NCBI RefSeq assembly: GCF_900605005.1
Contig: NZ_LR027558.1
Coordinates: 1,916,949-1,980,948 of the forward strand
Source of the DNA: Acidipropionibacterium timonense
Lineage (GTDB): Bacteria > Actinomycetota > Actinomycetes > Propionibacteriales > Propionibacteriaceae
Direction: 5' to 3'
DNA: 64,000 nt
In this document: positions 55,595 through 64,000 of the stretch, one piece after another
Layout: every line of letters begins with the position of its first letter
How positions within the stretch are numbered: position 1 is the stretch's first letter
Made by a program: the position numbers and the translations under genes
Notes under the pieces: generated by a model
Seen by the model: the letters and a program-made list of their open reading frames with translations, nothing else
What the model was told of the DNA's origin: nothing
Database searches by the model: none

Positions 55595-56556
55595 GGGTCG
55601 CGTTGATCGGCTGTCTGCGCCGACTCGTCGCCGTCGTGGCCCTGACCCTCCTGGCACTGCCGACGCTGGCGCCGGGCGGGGCGACCTCGGCCCACGCCAC
55701 CCTCCCGGTCAGGGCCATGCCGGCCAATGCGCGTGGGGACTGCCTGGCCTCGGGCAAGGTGTGGATGTACGTCGTCTACGAGGACGGCCCGGTCCTGTCG
55801 AACACCTGCGTCTCGAGCTTCTCGACCGGCACCGCCGCCCTCCAATCGGCCGGGGTGTCGATCGACCGGCGGTCCGACTCGATGATCTGTCGGCTCGACG
55901 GGTACCCCTCGGTGTGCCTGGAGTCGAGCCAGTTCCGCGGCCAGTACTGGACCTACTTCCACTCCACCGACGGCGTCACCTGGCAGTACTCCACCCTCGG
56001 TGCCGACAGCTACCATCCGAGGCCGGGGTCGATCGAGGGCTGGTGCTACAACAAGCCGGGCGTGTACCGGTGCACCCCCGGCACGCTGGCAGTGACCCGG
56101 ACGACCACGGCGCCCCGACCGACCGCCACGGCCACGTCGACCGCTCCGAGGCCGGGAGCGGCCACGACACGTGGGACCACCACCCGTGCCACCGAGACTC
56201 GGGCGGCGTCGAACGGCCCGACCCGGAGCCAACCCACGACCGGCACCTTCTCGGCCACCCCGGGCGGACAGCCCTCCCGACACGCGACGCCGATGTCCCC
56301 GGCGAGCACGCCCGGTCGAGCCGGCTCGGCGTCCTCCAGCGCCACCCCGGCAGCGTCGTCCGACTCCAGCACCCCGTCCGGCTCGTCCACCCCGACGATC
56401 GAGTCGGACGCCGGCACCGCCTCCCCCGCACCGGCCGCACCTGCGGGGGGCTCGGGCACCCCGTGGGGAGTCGTCACCGTTCTGGGGATCATCGTGCTCG
56501 GCGGTGCCGGGTTCGGCGGCTGGCGAGCGTACCGGGCACGAGGGGCACGGCGCTGA
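55591..56556 (+). CDS. Membrane-anchored DUF4430 protein, transcobalamin beta-domain-like
   Basis: Probable partner of the preceding alpha-toroid protein, supplying the beta domain that in human transcobalamin closes over B12. The GTG start overlaps the upstream stop by 4 nt. Signal peptide about 1-35. Residues about 48-150 match the DUF4430/transcobalamin C-terminal pattern: VWMYVVYEDGPVLSNTC, MICRLDGYPSVC, YWTYFHSTDGVTWQYSTLGA and PGSIEGWCYNKPGVYRC, with six Cys that could form disulfides. A Thr/Ser/Pro stalk of about 130 residues follows, then one membrane helix (WGVVTVLGIIVLGGAGFGGW) and a basic end, without LPXTG. 321 residues. Confidence 0.83.
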   Translation: MRVALIGCLRRLVAVVALTLLALPTLAPGGATSAHATLPVRAMPANARGDCLASGKVWMYVVYEDGPVLSNTCVSSFSTGTAALQSAGVSIDRRSDSMICRLDGYPSVCLESSQFRGQYWTYFHSTDGVTWQYSTLGADSYHPRPGSIEGWCYNKPGVYRCTPGTLAVTRTTTAPRPTATATSTAPRPGAATTRGTTTRATETRAASNGPTRSQPTTGTFSATPGGQPSRHATPMSPASTPGRAGSASSSATPAASSDSSTPSGSSTPTIESDAGTASPAPAAPAGGSGTPWGVVTVLGIIVLGGAGFGGWRAYRARGARR

Positions 56557-56559
56557 ACG

Positions 56560-57861
56560 GTGTCGCGCCTGCTCCCACGTCCAGCTGACCCCGTCGTCGA
56601 GCCGCCGTCCTCCACGCGGGGGCGGTCCGACGGCGGGACGAGGGACACCGTCCGCCCGACCAGGACCGGCAACCACCCCCGGACCACCCATCCCTGGGCC
56701 TGGTGGGCCTGGGCCCTGGGTACCGGGGCGGCGGTGAGCCTCACCAACAATCCGCTGCTCGTGTCGCTCGTCGTGGCCGCCGTCGTCCTCGTCGTCGTCA
56801 ACCGGCGCACCGACGACCCGTGGGCCCGCTCGGCCGGCACCTATCTCGTCCTGGCCCTCGTCATCATCGTCATCCGGATCTTCTTCCAGGTGACGATGGG
56901 GGCCCGCTCCGAGGGCACCGTGCTCCTGCGGCTGCCCCGGGTCGACCTGCCCGCCTGGGCGGCCGGGATCAGCCTGGGCGGGCCGGTGACCGCCGAGGGA
57001 CTGGCCGCCACGGGCTACGAGGCCCTCAAGCTCGCCGCGATGCTCGCCTGTTTCGGGGCAGCGAACTCCCTGGCGAACCCCCGTCGGGCGCTCAAGAGCG
57101 TCCCGGCGGCCCTGCACGACATCTCGGTGGCCGTCGTCATCGCCCTGTCGGTCTTCCCCCAGCTCATCGTCTCGGTCGGTCGGGTGCGCCGTGCCCGACG
57201 GCTCCGCGGCGGGCGATCCACCGGCCTGCGGGCGATCGGGGCCATCGTCGTCCCGGTCCTCGAGGACGCCGTCGAGTCGTCCATGGCCCTGGCCCGGAGC
57301 ATGGAGTCACGCGGCTACGGCCGTACCCGCCAGGGACGTCGCGTGCCGCGCGGCACGGCCGCCCTCCTCGTCGTCTCGGTGCTGCTGCTCGTCGTGAGCA
57401 GCTACGCCATCCTGGCGAACCCCACCGGGTACTTCGCCCCCGATCCGGCCACCTGCACCCCCGGAACCCTGTGCGGCTGGCTGTTCGGTGACCGGTTCGG
57501 CCAGCGGGTGGGCATCATCCTGCTCCTCATGTCCCTGGTGGGGGTGGTCATCGGCCTGCGGTCGTCGGGACGCCGGCTGGGGCTGACGCGGTACCGGCCG
57601 GACCCCTGGACCCTGCGTTCGACCCTGTGCGCCGCGTGCGGCCTGGTGGCCCTGGCCGTGATGATCGGGCTCAACCGGGCCATCCCCGCGCAGATCACCG
57701 TCTCGACGAGTCCGCTGGGTTGGCCTCCGCTGCACCCCGCCATGATCGCGGTGGCGGCGGTCGTCGCGGCTCCCGCCGTGCTCACCGTCGCGCCGCCGCG
57801 GCGTCCCGGTCACACGGCGTCGACGACGACCCTGCCGCGCAGCTGTGAGGAGAACTCATGA
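56560..57861 (+). CDS. ECF transporter T component EcfT (enlarged)
   Basis: Membrane scaffold linking an ECF substrate-binding S component to the ATPases. The GTG start is 3 bp after the previous stop. The cytoplasmic coupling motifs are RVRRARRLRGGRS and LARSMESRGYGRTRQGRR, the typical EcfT Ala-Arg signatures. The hydrophobic core has TNNPLLVSLVVAAVVLVVV, YLVLALVIIVIRIFFQV and LKLAAMLACFGAANSL. At 433 residues it exceeds the usual 220-270: after the signatures there are several extra C-terminal helices, and a 45-residue polar N-terminus is added. The stop overlaps the next start (ATGA). Confidence 0.9.
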   Translation: MSRLLPRPADPVVEPPSSTRGRSDGGTRDTVRPTRTGNHPRTTHPWAWWAWALGTGAAVSLTNNPLLVSLVVAAVVLVVVNRRTDDPWARSAGTYLVLALVIIVIRIFFQVTMGARSEGTVLLRLPRVDLPAWAAGISLGGPVTAEGLAATGYEALKLAAMLACFGAANSLANPRRALKSVPAALHDISVAVVIALSVFPQLIVSVGRVRRARRLRGGRSTGLRAIGAIVVPVLEDAVESSMALARSMESRGYGRTRQGRRVPRGTAALLVVSVLLLVVSSYAILANPTGYFAPDPATCTPGTLCGWLFGDRFGQRVGIILLLMSLVGVVIGLRSSGRRLGLTRYRPDPWTLRSTLCAACGLVALAVMIGLNRAIPAQITVSTSPLGWPPLHPAMIAVAAVVAAPAVLTVAPPRRPGHTASTTTLPRSCEENS

Positions 57862-59546
57862 ATCCGGCCATCATCCTCGACGACGTCACGCTCACCCACC
57901 CGGGGGCGTCGACGCCGACCCTGCGTCAGGTCGACGTCGAGATCGCCGAGGGCGACCTGGCCCTGCTCGTCGGCCGCACCGGCACCGGCAAGTCGACCCT
58001 GCTGTCGAGCCTCAACGGGCTCGTGCCGCACTTCACCGGTGGGCGTCTGGACGGCCGCGTCCTCGTCGCCGGCCGGGACACCCGCTCCTGTCGGCCGCGT
58101 GACCTGGCCGAGGTGGTCGGAGTCGTCGGGCAGAACCCGCTGGCCGGGTTCGTCACCGACACCGTCGAGGACGAGATCGCCTACGGCATGGAGCAGCTCG
58201 GGATCTCCGCGTCGATCATGCGCAAACGGGTCGAGGAGACCCTCGACCTCATGGGCATCGCGGATCTGCGTCGACGCCCCCTGCTCGACCTGTCCGGGGG
58301 GCAGCAGCAGCGCGTCGCCATCGCGGCGGTCCTGGCCGCCCAGCCGCGCATCCTCGTCCTCGACGAGCCGACGAGCGCCCTCGATCCCACCGCCGCCCAG
58401 GACGTCCTGGCTGCCATCACGACCCTCGTCGACGAGGTCGGGCTCACCGTCGTCCTGGCCGAGCATCGTCTCGAGCGGGTCATGCACGCCGCCGACACGG
58501 TGCTGTGGCTGCCCGGGGACGGCAGCGTCGTCCAGGGCGAGCCCAGACAGGTCCTCGCCAGGGCCGACGTCGTCCCCCCGCTGGCCGCGCTGGCCCGGGA
58601 ACTCGGCTGGCCGACCGTGCCCTCGTCGGTGCGCCGGGCCCGACGCCGTATCGGGGCCCAACCGGGCCTGCCGGTGGCCCCGGCGCCGACCGAGGCGATG
58701 AGCTGGGATCCCGGCGACCACCCGGACGTGCTCGTCACCACCGGACTGGCCGTGAGCTACGGCGACCTCGTCGCGGTCGACCACCTCGACCTGGCTCTCC
58801 AGGCCGGTACGGTCACCGCCCTCATGGGTCGCAACGGCGCCGGCAAGTCGTCGCTCCTGTGGGCCCTCCAAGGGGCGACGCGGTCCTCCGGGAAGGTCGA
58901 GGTGAGGCAGGCCGGCGGGCATGGCGCGGACCCTCGGCGGGCCGACCCCGCCACCGCCAGGACCCTCGTCACCCTCGTCCCGCAGACCGCCTCCGACCTG
59001 CTCTACCTGCCCAGCGTCGGCGCCGAGTGCCATCAGGCCGACACGGAGTCGGGGGTGCCCGAGGGCACGACCGCCGCCCTCCTGCGCACCCTGGGCGTCG
59101 ACCTGCCGGCCGATCGGGACCCGCGTGATCTCTCGGAGGGGCAAAGGCTGGCCCTCGTGCTCGCCATCCAACTGTCGGCGCGGCCCGCCGTCGTCCTCCT
59201 CGACGAACCGACCCGCGGTCTCGACTACGCCATGAAACGGGAGCTCGGACGGATCATCCGGCAGATCGCCGACGGAGGGTCCTCGACTCCGGCAGCGCAT
59301 CCGGCGGCCGTCGTCGTGTCCACCCATGACGTCGAGTTCGCGGCCGCCACGAGCGACCGGACGATCGTCCTGGCCGACGGCCAGGTCGTCGCTGACGGGA
59401 CCACCCGAGCCGTGTGCACCTCCTCGCCGGCCTTCTCCCCCCAGATCGCCAAGGTGTTCCATCCCGCCGATCTGCTCACCGTCGCCGACGTCCGGGCCAA
59501 CCGCGACCTGCTCCACCTGCCGACCGGACCCGAGGACGTCCGATGA
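57858..59546 (+). CDS. ECF transporter ATPase EcfA, tandem double-domain
   Basis: Two ABC ATPase domains in one chain replace the separate EcfA1 and EcfA2. Domain 1 (1-260) has VGRTGTGKSTLLSSLNGL, LSGGQQQRVAIAAVLA, ILVLDEPTSALDP and VVLAEHRLERV. Domain 2 (about 290-560) has MGRNGAGKSSLLWALQGA, the deviating signature LSEGQRLALVLAIQL, VVLLDEPTRGLDY and VVSTHDVEFAAA. Both Q-loops are visible (VGQNPLAG and VPQTASDLL). 562 residues. Overlaps the EcfT stop and the EcfS start by 4 nt each, so the ECF genes form one coupled unit. Confidence 0.94.
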   Translation: MNPAIILDDVTLTHPGASTPTLRQVDVEIAEGDLALLVGRTGTGKSTLLSSLNGLVPHFTGGRLDGRVLVAGRDTRSCRPRDLAEVVGVVGQNPLAGFVTDTVEDEIAYGMEQLGISASIMRKRVEETLDLMGIADLRRRPLLDLSGGQQQRVAIAAVLAAQPRILVLDEPTSALDPTAAQDVLAAITTLVDEVGLTVVLAEHRLERVMHAADTVLWLPGDGSVVQGEPRQVLARADVVPPLAALARELGWPTVPSSVRRARRRIGAQPGLPVAPAPTEAMSWDPGDHPDVLVTTGLAVSYGDLVAVDHLDLALQAGTVTALMGRNGAGKSSLLWALQGATRSSGKVEVRQAGGHGADPRRADPATARTLVTLVPQTASDLLYLPSVGAECHQADTESGVPEGTTAALLRTLGVDLPADRDPRDLSEGQRLALVLAIQLSARPAVVLLDEPTRGLDYAMKRELGRIIRQIADGGSSTPAAHPAAVVVSTHDVEFAAATSDRTIVLADGQVVADGTTRAVCTSSPAFSPQIAKVFHPADLLTVADVRANRDLLHLPTGPEDVR

Positions 59547-60391
59547 GGACGACGTGGACCGCCCGGGCCCTCCTCGTCCTCACTGCGGTGCTCGGGCTGG
59601 TGGCCTTCTGCTGGCCTCTGGTGCTCTCCCCCGGGTCGATCGCCGACTACCAGACGCGCACCCCCTTCCTCTTCGCCGCCATCCTGCCGGTGGCCCTCGT
59701 CGTCGTCGTGAGCCAGATGTCGGCCGACGGGATCGACGTCAAGGCCCTGGCGATGCTCGGGGTGCTCACCGCCTGCGGTGCCGGGCTCAGGCCCTTGGGG
59801 GCGGGCACGGCCGGGATCGAGTTCGTCTTCCTCCTCATCGTCCTGGGCGGACGGGTGTTCGGCGCGGCCTTCGGCTTCGTCCTGGGCACGACGACGCTCT
59901 TCACCTCGGCCCTGCTCACCGCCGGGTTCGGGCCCTGGTTGCCGTACCAGATGGTGGCCGCGGGGTTCGTCGGGTTGGGCGCCGGGCTACTGCCGCGGCG
60001 TCTGCACGGGTGGGCCGAGACCGCCGCCCTGGCGCTCTACGCGTCCTTCGCGTCATTCGCCTACGGCTGGCTCATGGACTTCTCGTTCTGGCCCTTCAAC
60101 CTCGGCATGGCCACGCAGATCTCGTACCGGCCCGATGCCCCCGTCCTCACGAACCTGTGGCACTTCGTCCTGTTCAACCTCGCCACCTCGATGGGCTGGA
60201 ACCTCGGCCGAGCGGTGACGAACGTCATCCTCATCGTCCTCGTCGGCCAGCCCGTCATGAGGGTGCTGCGGCGGGCGGCACGGCGGGCCCAGTGGGGTCT
60301 GTCGGACGCCGCCTCACTCGCGGGTGGGCCAGGACAGCTGCACCAGCCCAAGCGTCCAGACGGACCCGACCTGTCGCGTGGAGGGTCCTGA
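59543..60391 (+). CDS. ECF transporter S component (predicted cobalamin/corrinoid specificity)
   Basis: Substrate-binding membrane subunit of the ECF importer. The start overlaps the EcfA stop (ATGA). About six hydrophobic helices are seen: ALLVLTAVLGLVAFCWPLVL, PFLFAAILPVALVVVV, LAMLGVLTACGAGLRPLGAG, FVFLLIVLGGRVFGAAFGF, ALALYASFASFAYGWLMDFS, VTNVILIVLVGQPVMRVL. Gly-rich GAGLRPLGAGTAGIEF is a likely loop of the pocket. No family-specific substrate signature is recognised by eye, so cobalamin is inferred from the riboswitch and the upstream transcobalamin-like proteins. 282 residues, slightly longer than the usual 180-220 because of a hydrophilic C-terminus. Convergent with the next gene, 3 bp apart. 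Confidence 0.85.
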   Translation: MRTTWTARALLVLTAVLGLVAFCWPLVLSPGSIADYQTRTPFLFAAILPVALVVVVSQMSADGIDVKALAMLGVLTACGAGLRPLGAGTAGIEFVFLLIVLGGRVFGAAFGFVLGTTTLFTSALLTAGFGPWLPYQMVAAGFVGLGAGLLPRRLHGWAETAALALYASFASFAYGWLMDFSFWPFNLGMATQISYRPDAPVLTNLWHFVLFNLATSMGWNLGRAVTNVILIVLVGQPVMRVLRRAARRAQWGLSDAASLAGGPGQLHQPKRPDGPDLSRGGS

Positions 60392-60394
60392 CCG

Positions 60395-62002
60395 TCAGGA
60401 CCGCGTCGGGACGACCCGCTGAAGCACGGCCGCCCAGTCCCGTTCGATGAGGTGCCCACCCCAGCGCACCCCACCCCAGCAGACGAGGGCGCCGACGACG
60501 AGCCCGACGACGGCGGCGGCCAGGGACAGCGCAGCGACCTGGTGGCCCCAGATGGCCACCCCGAGAAGGACGAGCGACGGGGCACACAGGATGATCGAGA
60601 TCGGCATCGACGCCAGGGTGAGGGAGAAGGCCGTCCCGTTGAAGGAGCCGGTGGCGAAGGCCCCCTGCCTGGCCTCCGGCATCGCCGACTGGCTCACCGC
60701 GCCGATGACGCTGCCCACGCCGGTGGCGACGAGGGCCGCGCCCCAGGTGACACCGAGCAGGGCCAGCAGGACACCCCAGCGACCGAGCCAGGCGGTCACG
60801 GCCACGATGACGAGGGTCTGCACCGGCAGGATGACGACGAGGTAGGCCATCGTCCTGCCCCACCGGTCTTCGACTCCGCGCACCCCGGCCTGGATCTGGA
60901 CCCACAGGGCCGACCCGTCGTAGCTGATGAGCTGACCGAACTGGCCCGGTGCGTACATGCTCAACGCCGCCGGGAGGAGCACCAGCAGGATGCGTCGGTC
61001 CACCTCTCCCCCACCGTTGATCATGAGTGGCACGGCGATGGCCAACGGCACGATGAGGGAGGTGAGGACGAAGGTCACCATCCGGGGATCACGGCGCAGG
61101 TACCGCAGCTGTCGTGCGGCGATGGCTCCGGCGACCGTGTTCGGCACGATCCGGTCGACCGGGCTCGTCGACGACGCCTTGCTCGTCGCGTGGCCCGCGG
61201 CCAGGGGCGACACGAGGGCCCGGTCGATCGCCCGCTCCCACAGGACGAGCAGTCCGAGCACCGTCGCCGCCGCGAGCCCCAGGCGCAGAGCGGCCAGCCC
61301 CCAGTGGCCCGCGCCGACGTCCCCCGGCAGGGCCCAGGCCCAGCCGACCGGGGTCCAGCCGAGGACCTCACCCGTCGTCACGACCGCGGGATCGGACAGG
61401 GCCTCGCGATCCTGGAACAGTGGGGTGAGGTACTGGGTGCCGATGCCGGAGGCCATGGCGATGACACCGACGACGATCGCGGTGAGGTCACGGAACCGCC
61501 GACTCGCCAGGCCGGCCGAGAAGGAGGCGATGAGCCATCGTGAGGTGGCGACGCTCGTCACCAGGCCGAGCAAACCCCCGATGACGGCGGCGACGACCGC
61601 CGCCGGGTGGTGCCGCCACGAGGCGGCCAGGCCACCGACGACGACGAGGGTCAGCAGGGACCCGAACCCGGTGAGGGCGGCCGCCAGCAGTCCCGGCAGC
61701 AGGTCTCGCGAGCGCACCGGGAAGAGGGCGAACCGCCCGGGGTCGAGCATGGGGTTGGACCCGAAGGCGATGACGGGAAGGACCACCCAGGCGGCCAGGA
61801 CGAGTACCCCGAGGAGCACCCCGACCGACCCGTGGACCGTCGCGGTGGCGTCCGAGACGGTCCAGGCACCGATGGCCAGGCCGACCGCCGAGATGATGCC
61901 GAAGGCACCGATGACGACCCAGCCGACGACGGCAGCCGACTTGGCGGTGCGCCAGCTGCCCCAGGTGGAGCGCCAGGCGAACCTCAGGACTGATGCAACC
62001 AC
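60395..62002 (-). CDS. ABC transporter permease (ABC-2/exporter type)
   Basis: A 535-residue membrane protein with about twelve hydrophobic segments in two clusters, encoded right after an ABC ATPase. This is the layout of ABC-2-type exporters of the polyether/drug or Nat-like group. Segments include VVGWVVIGAFGIISAVGLAI, GSLLTLVVVGGLAASW, VAAVIGGLLGLVTSVATSRW, and the C-terminal VLLGVAIWGHQVAALSLAAA. The GTG start lies within the ATPase 3' end (19-nt overlap). No substrate can be deduced; it may be a drug or antimicrobial-peptide exporter. Confidence 0.8.
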   Translation of the reverse strand: MVASVLRFAWRSTWGSWRTAKSAAVVGWVVIGAFGIISAVGLAIGAWTVSDATATVHGSVGVLLGVLVLAAWVVLPVIAFGSNPMLDPGRFALFPVRSRDLLPGLLAAALTGFGSLLTLVVVGGLAASWRHHPAAVVAAVIGGLLGLVTSVATSRWLIASFSAGLASRRFRDLTAIVVGVIAMASGIGTQYLTPLFQDREALSDPAVVTTGEVLGWTPVGWAWALPGDVGAGHWGLAALRLGLAAATVLGLLVLWERAIDRALVSPLAAGHATSKASSTSPVDRIVPNTVAGAIAARQLRYLRRDPRMVTFVLTSLIVPLAIAVPLMINGGGEVDRRILLVLLPAALSMYAPGQFGQLISYDGSALWVQIQAGVRGVEDRWGRTMAYLVVILPVQTLVIVAVTAWLGRWGVLLALLGVTWGAALVATGVGSVIGAVSQSAMPEARQGAFATGSFNGTAFSLTLASMPISIILCAPSLVLLGVAIWGHQVAALSLAAAVVGLVVGALVCWGGVRWGGHLIERDWAAVLQRVVPTRS

Positions 62003-62754
62003 GACAGGCCCTCCTGGGTGCGCACGGGACCACCACCGACGAGCTGGACGAAACGGTCCTGCAGGCTCATCCCACCTCGGACGGCCTCGACCGTGCCGAC
62101 AGCGAGCACCCGGCCGGCGGCGATGACGGCGACGGCGTCACAGAGCGACTCGACGAGCTCCATGACATGACTCGACATGACGACCGTCCCCCCACCGGCG
62201 ACGAACTGGTGGAGGATCGAGCGGATCGTCTGGCCCGAGACCGGGTCGACCGACTCGAAGGGCTCGTCGAGGACGAGCAGGGACGGGTTGTGCAGGAGGG
62301 CGCAGGCCAGGCCGATCTTCTTGCCCATGCCGGCCGAGTAGTCGCAGACGAGGGTGTCGGCGTCACCGGACAGGCCCAGGACGTCGAGCAGGGTCTCGAT
62401 GCGGGCATCGATCTGGGCCCCGTCCATCCGACGCAGCTGTCCGCAGAAGCGCAGCAGCTCACGGCCGGAGAGTCGGTCGAAGGTGCGGTACCCGTCGGGC
62501 AGGATGCCCATGAGGGCCTTGGCCGCGGGCGGGGCGGTCCACACGTCGTGGCCCCACACCCGAACGACGCCGCGGTCGGGACGCAACAGCCCGGTGGCCA
62601 TCGACAGGGTCGTCGTCTTGCCGGCACCGTTGGGGCCGACGAACCCGAAGAGGCATCCCTGGGGCACGGCCAGGGACAGATCGTCGACCGCGCGTTTGGG
62701 CCCGAAGGACTTCGACAGGTGCTCGATGACGAGGGCTGGAGCGTCCGATTCCAT
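61984..62754 (-). CDS. ABC transporter ATP-binding protein (ABC-2 exporter type)
   Basis: ATPase partner of the permease. The ATG giving MESDAPALVIEHLSKSFG is chosen by alignment with ABC family starts; an in-frame ATG nine bases upstream also exists. Walker A GFVGPNGAGKTTTLSMATGL, Q-loop GILPDGYRTFDRLSG, Walker B LLVLDEPFESVDP, and MSSHVMELVESLCD are clear. The signature is unusual: YSAGMGKKIGLACALLH replaces LSGGQ, as in some drug/Nat-type ATPases. 256 residues. Divergent from sodA with about 220 bp between the starts. Confidence 0.88.
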   Translation of the reverse strand: MESDAPALVIEHLSKSFGPKRAVDDLSLAVPQGCLFGFVGPNGAGKTTTLSMATGLLRPDRGVVRVWGHDVWTAPPAAKALMGILPDGYRTFDRLSGRELLRFCGQLRRMDGAQIDARIETLLDVLGLSGDADTLVCDYSAGMGKKIGLACALLHNPSLLVLDEPFESVDPVSGQTIRSILHQFVAGGGTVVMSSHVMELVESLCDAVAVIAAGRVLAVGTVEAVRGGMSLQDRFVQLVGGGPVRTQEGLSWLHQS

Positions 62755-62977
62755 GCGTACCATCCCACCACTGGCCGGGGTCACGGGTCGACCGGACGGT
62801 CGATCCGGCTGCCCTCCCGATCACGTCGGACGGGGTCATCCGGGTGCGAGTTCGTGAAGAATCTCGCTTCCCGGGGAATAATGGGTGACGTCGTGGCGTT
62901 ACCGCCACCAGAGCCCCCGCCGCGGGGGCGTCGCGTCGGAGCCACCGGCGCGGTCACCTGACGACCTTGGAGGAAGC

Positions 62978-63598
62978 ATGGCCGTGTACACCCTTCCCGA
63001 TCTGCCCTACGACTACAGCGCCCTGGCCCCGCACATCGCCCCGGAGATCATGGAGCTCCACCACGACAAGCACCACGCCGCGTACGTCGCAGGCGCCAAC
63101 GGTGCCCTCGACAAGCTGGCCGAGGCCCGCGAGAAGGGCGACTTCGGCGTCATCAACCAGCTCGAGAAGGACTTGGCCTTCAACCTCGGTGGGCACATCA
63201 ACCACTCGGTGTTCTGGAAGAACATGTCCCCCGACGGAGGTGGCCGTCCCGAGGGCACCGAGCTCGCCAGCGCCATCGACGAGTACTTCGGCTCCTTCGA
63301 GGGCTTCCAGGCCCAGTTCAGTGCCGCCGCCAAGGGCCTCCAGGGGTCCGGCTGGGGCATGCTCGTGTGGGACGTCCTCGGCCAGCGCCTCAACACCATG
63401 CAGCTCTTCGACCAGCAGGGCAACCTGCCGTCCTCCCAGATCCCGGTCGTCCAGCTCGACATGTGGGAGCACGCCTTCTACCTGCAGTACAAGAACGTCA
63501 AGGCCGACTACGTCACCGCCTGGTGGAACGTCGTCAACTGGCAGGACGCCGAGGAGCGCTTCGCCAAGGCCCGCACGCAGACCGCCGGTCTCGTCTGA
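62978..63598 (+). CDS. sodA: Superoxide dismutase (Fe/Mn family)
   Basis: Dismutates superoxide in the cytoplasm. GGAGGAAG precedes the ATG. The first metal His is in [20 protein letters not shown], the second in [15 protein letters not shown], and the Asp/His pair in [20 protein letters not shown]. 206 residues. Gly-Gly-Gly in PDGGGRPEG and SGWGMLVWD are usual. Metal (Fe, Mn or cambialistic as described in propionibacteria) cannot be read from sequence. Monocistronic, with a strong terminator after it. Confidence 0.97.
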   Translation: MAVYTLPDLPYDYSALAPHIAPEIMELHHDKHHAAYVAGANGALDKLAEAREKGDFGVINQLEKDLAFNLGGHINHSVFWKNMSPDGGGRPEGTELASAIDEYFGSFEGFQAQFSAAAKGLQGSGWGMLVWDVLGQRLNTMQLFDQQGNLPSSQIPVVQLDMWEHAFYLQYKNVKADYVTAWWNVVNWQDAEERFAKARTQTAGLV

Positions 63599-63949
63599 GC
63601 CTGCCCTCGACCGTCCATCCGGGTCGTCGACCCGACCGACTCATCCCCGTGGCTCCCGTCCCGTCGGACGGGAGCCACGGGCGTGTCCGGGCCGGCCCGT
63701 CGTCAGACGCGTCCGGGACGACCCCGAACGCCTGCGCGCTCGGGGTCCGGACGGTCACGGCGTCGACCGAATCGGCGACGACACGCGCAGCCGACCTGAG
63801 CAGTTCACCCCGGAGCGGCGTCAACATCGATCGAACGGCGGTGAAAACGTGTACAGGAGTGTTAGCTTCAGCGCACATCCGGGACACGGTCGGTCCCGGT
63901 GACCATGCCCACGGCACACCGACCGGCGTGCCCTTCGCTGGAGAACCAC
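63599..63949. other. Intergenic region after sodA, no gene seen
   Basis: About 350 bp between sodA and the gene cut by the window edge. It contains the sodA terminator and a lower-GC patch near 63840-63870 (GTGAAAACGTGTACAGGAGT and then GTTAGCTTC) that could hold the promoter or operator of the last gene. No open frame there has a recognisable product. Confidence 0.55.
63646..63681 (+). terminator. sodA terminator, 16-bp perfect stem
   Basis: CCCGTGGCTCCCGTCC and GGACGGGAGCCACGGG form a stem with a CGTC loop, 47 nt after the stop. Confidence 0.85.
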
Positions 63950-64000
63950 ATGCGCAACGATGCCACCACCTCGAGGTCGAGGGCCCGCCGGATCGGCGCC
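63950..64000 (+). CDS. N-terminus of an exported-type protein, cut by window edge
   Basis: ATG lies 5 nt after GGAGA and the frame is open to the last base: MRNDATTSRSRARRIGA. The basic N-terminus (Arg-Arg) is what a signal peptide or Tat leader would show, but only 17 residues are visible. No function can be assigned. Confidence 0.5.
   Translation, partial: MRNDATTSRSRARRIGA

Overview
The window is very GC-rich, densely packed DNA with the codon usage of a high-GC actinobacterium. Several features point to a Propionibacteriaceae-like organism (inference, genus not determinable here): MptB-type polyprenol-phosphomannose transferase, a SAM-IV riboswitch, a GroES/GroEL operon with CIRCE operators, a GehA-like secreted lipase, a GH85 endoglycosidase ending in a sortase motif, PepC, and a PspC-fused two-component system. 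Gram-positive surface biology is explicit: LPXTG-type motifs, lipoglycan mannosyltransferases and no outer-membrane genes. At least 14 genes have a TANNNT -10 box only 6-8 nt before the start codon, so leaderless mRNAs appear common.

Layout. 0-0.5 kb: end of an IS256-family element (truncated by the window). 0.7-4.4 kb: M23 peptidase and PcrA helicase. 4.5-7.8 kb: methionine ABC importer metQNI behind a strong promoter, a SAM-IV riboswitch and a short Met/Cys-rich leader peptide. 7.8-13 kb: phospholipase-D/cardiolipin synthase-like enzyme, GlsB-type membrane protein and an envelope-stress module (LuxR-type regulator, PspC-histidine kinase, two PspC proteins). 13-20 kb: guanine nucleotide genes (guaA, guaB3, guaB), cysE, chorismate mutase and mptB. 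20-22.2 kb: groEL-groES with two CIRCE sites. 22.2-24.5 kb: gene-poor, repeat-rich DNA around a THUMP-like methyltransferase. 24.5-27 kb: two divergent Nudix genes and pepC. 27-30.3 kb: the t6A operon (tsaE fused to an N-terminal GNAT-like domain, tsaB, rimI, tsaD). 30.5-36 kb: DEAD-box helicase with an Arg/Asp-rich tail, GT4 mannosyltransferase, nnr and acpS. 36-44 kb: glmS, secreted lipase, coaA, an unknown protein, glmM, rpsI-rplM. 44-51.6 kb: GH85 enzyme, YccF, ABC ATPase and a large permease-like protein. 51.8-54.1 kb: trmB-truA-methyltransferase. 54.2-60.4 kb: a cobalamin-riboswitch operon. 60.4-64 kb: an ABC exporter pair, sodA and the first codons of another gene.

The most interesting system is the 54.2-60.4 kb operon: a cobalamin riboswitch, an LPXTG-anchored alpha-toroid protein, a membrane-anchored DUF4430/transcobalamin-beta-like protein and a complete ECF transporter (EcfT, double-ATPase EcfA, EcfS). 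It reads as a cell-surface, split transcobalamin-like B12 capture system feeding an ECF importer. A second notable find is a dispersed element, present four times and always exactly 68 bp, with conserved GCAATGTGGCAC/GTGCCACATTGC ends and a variable interior.
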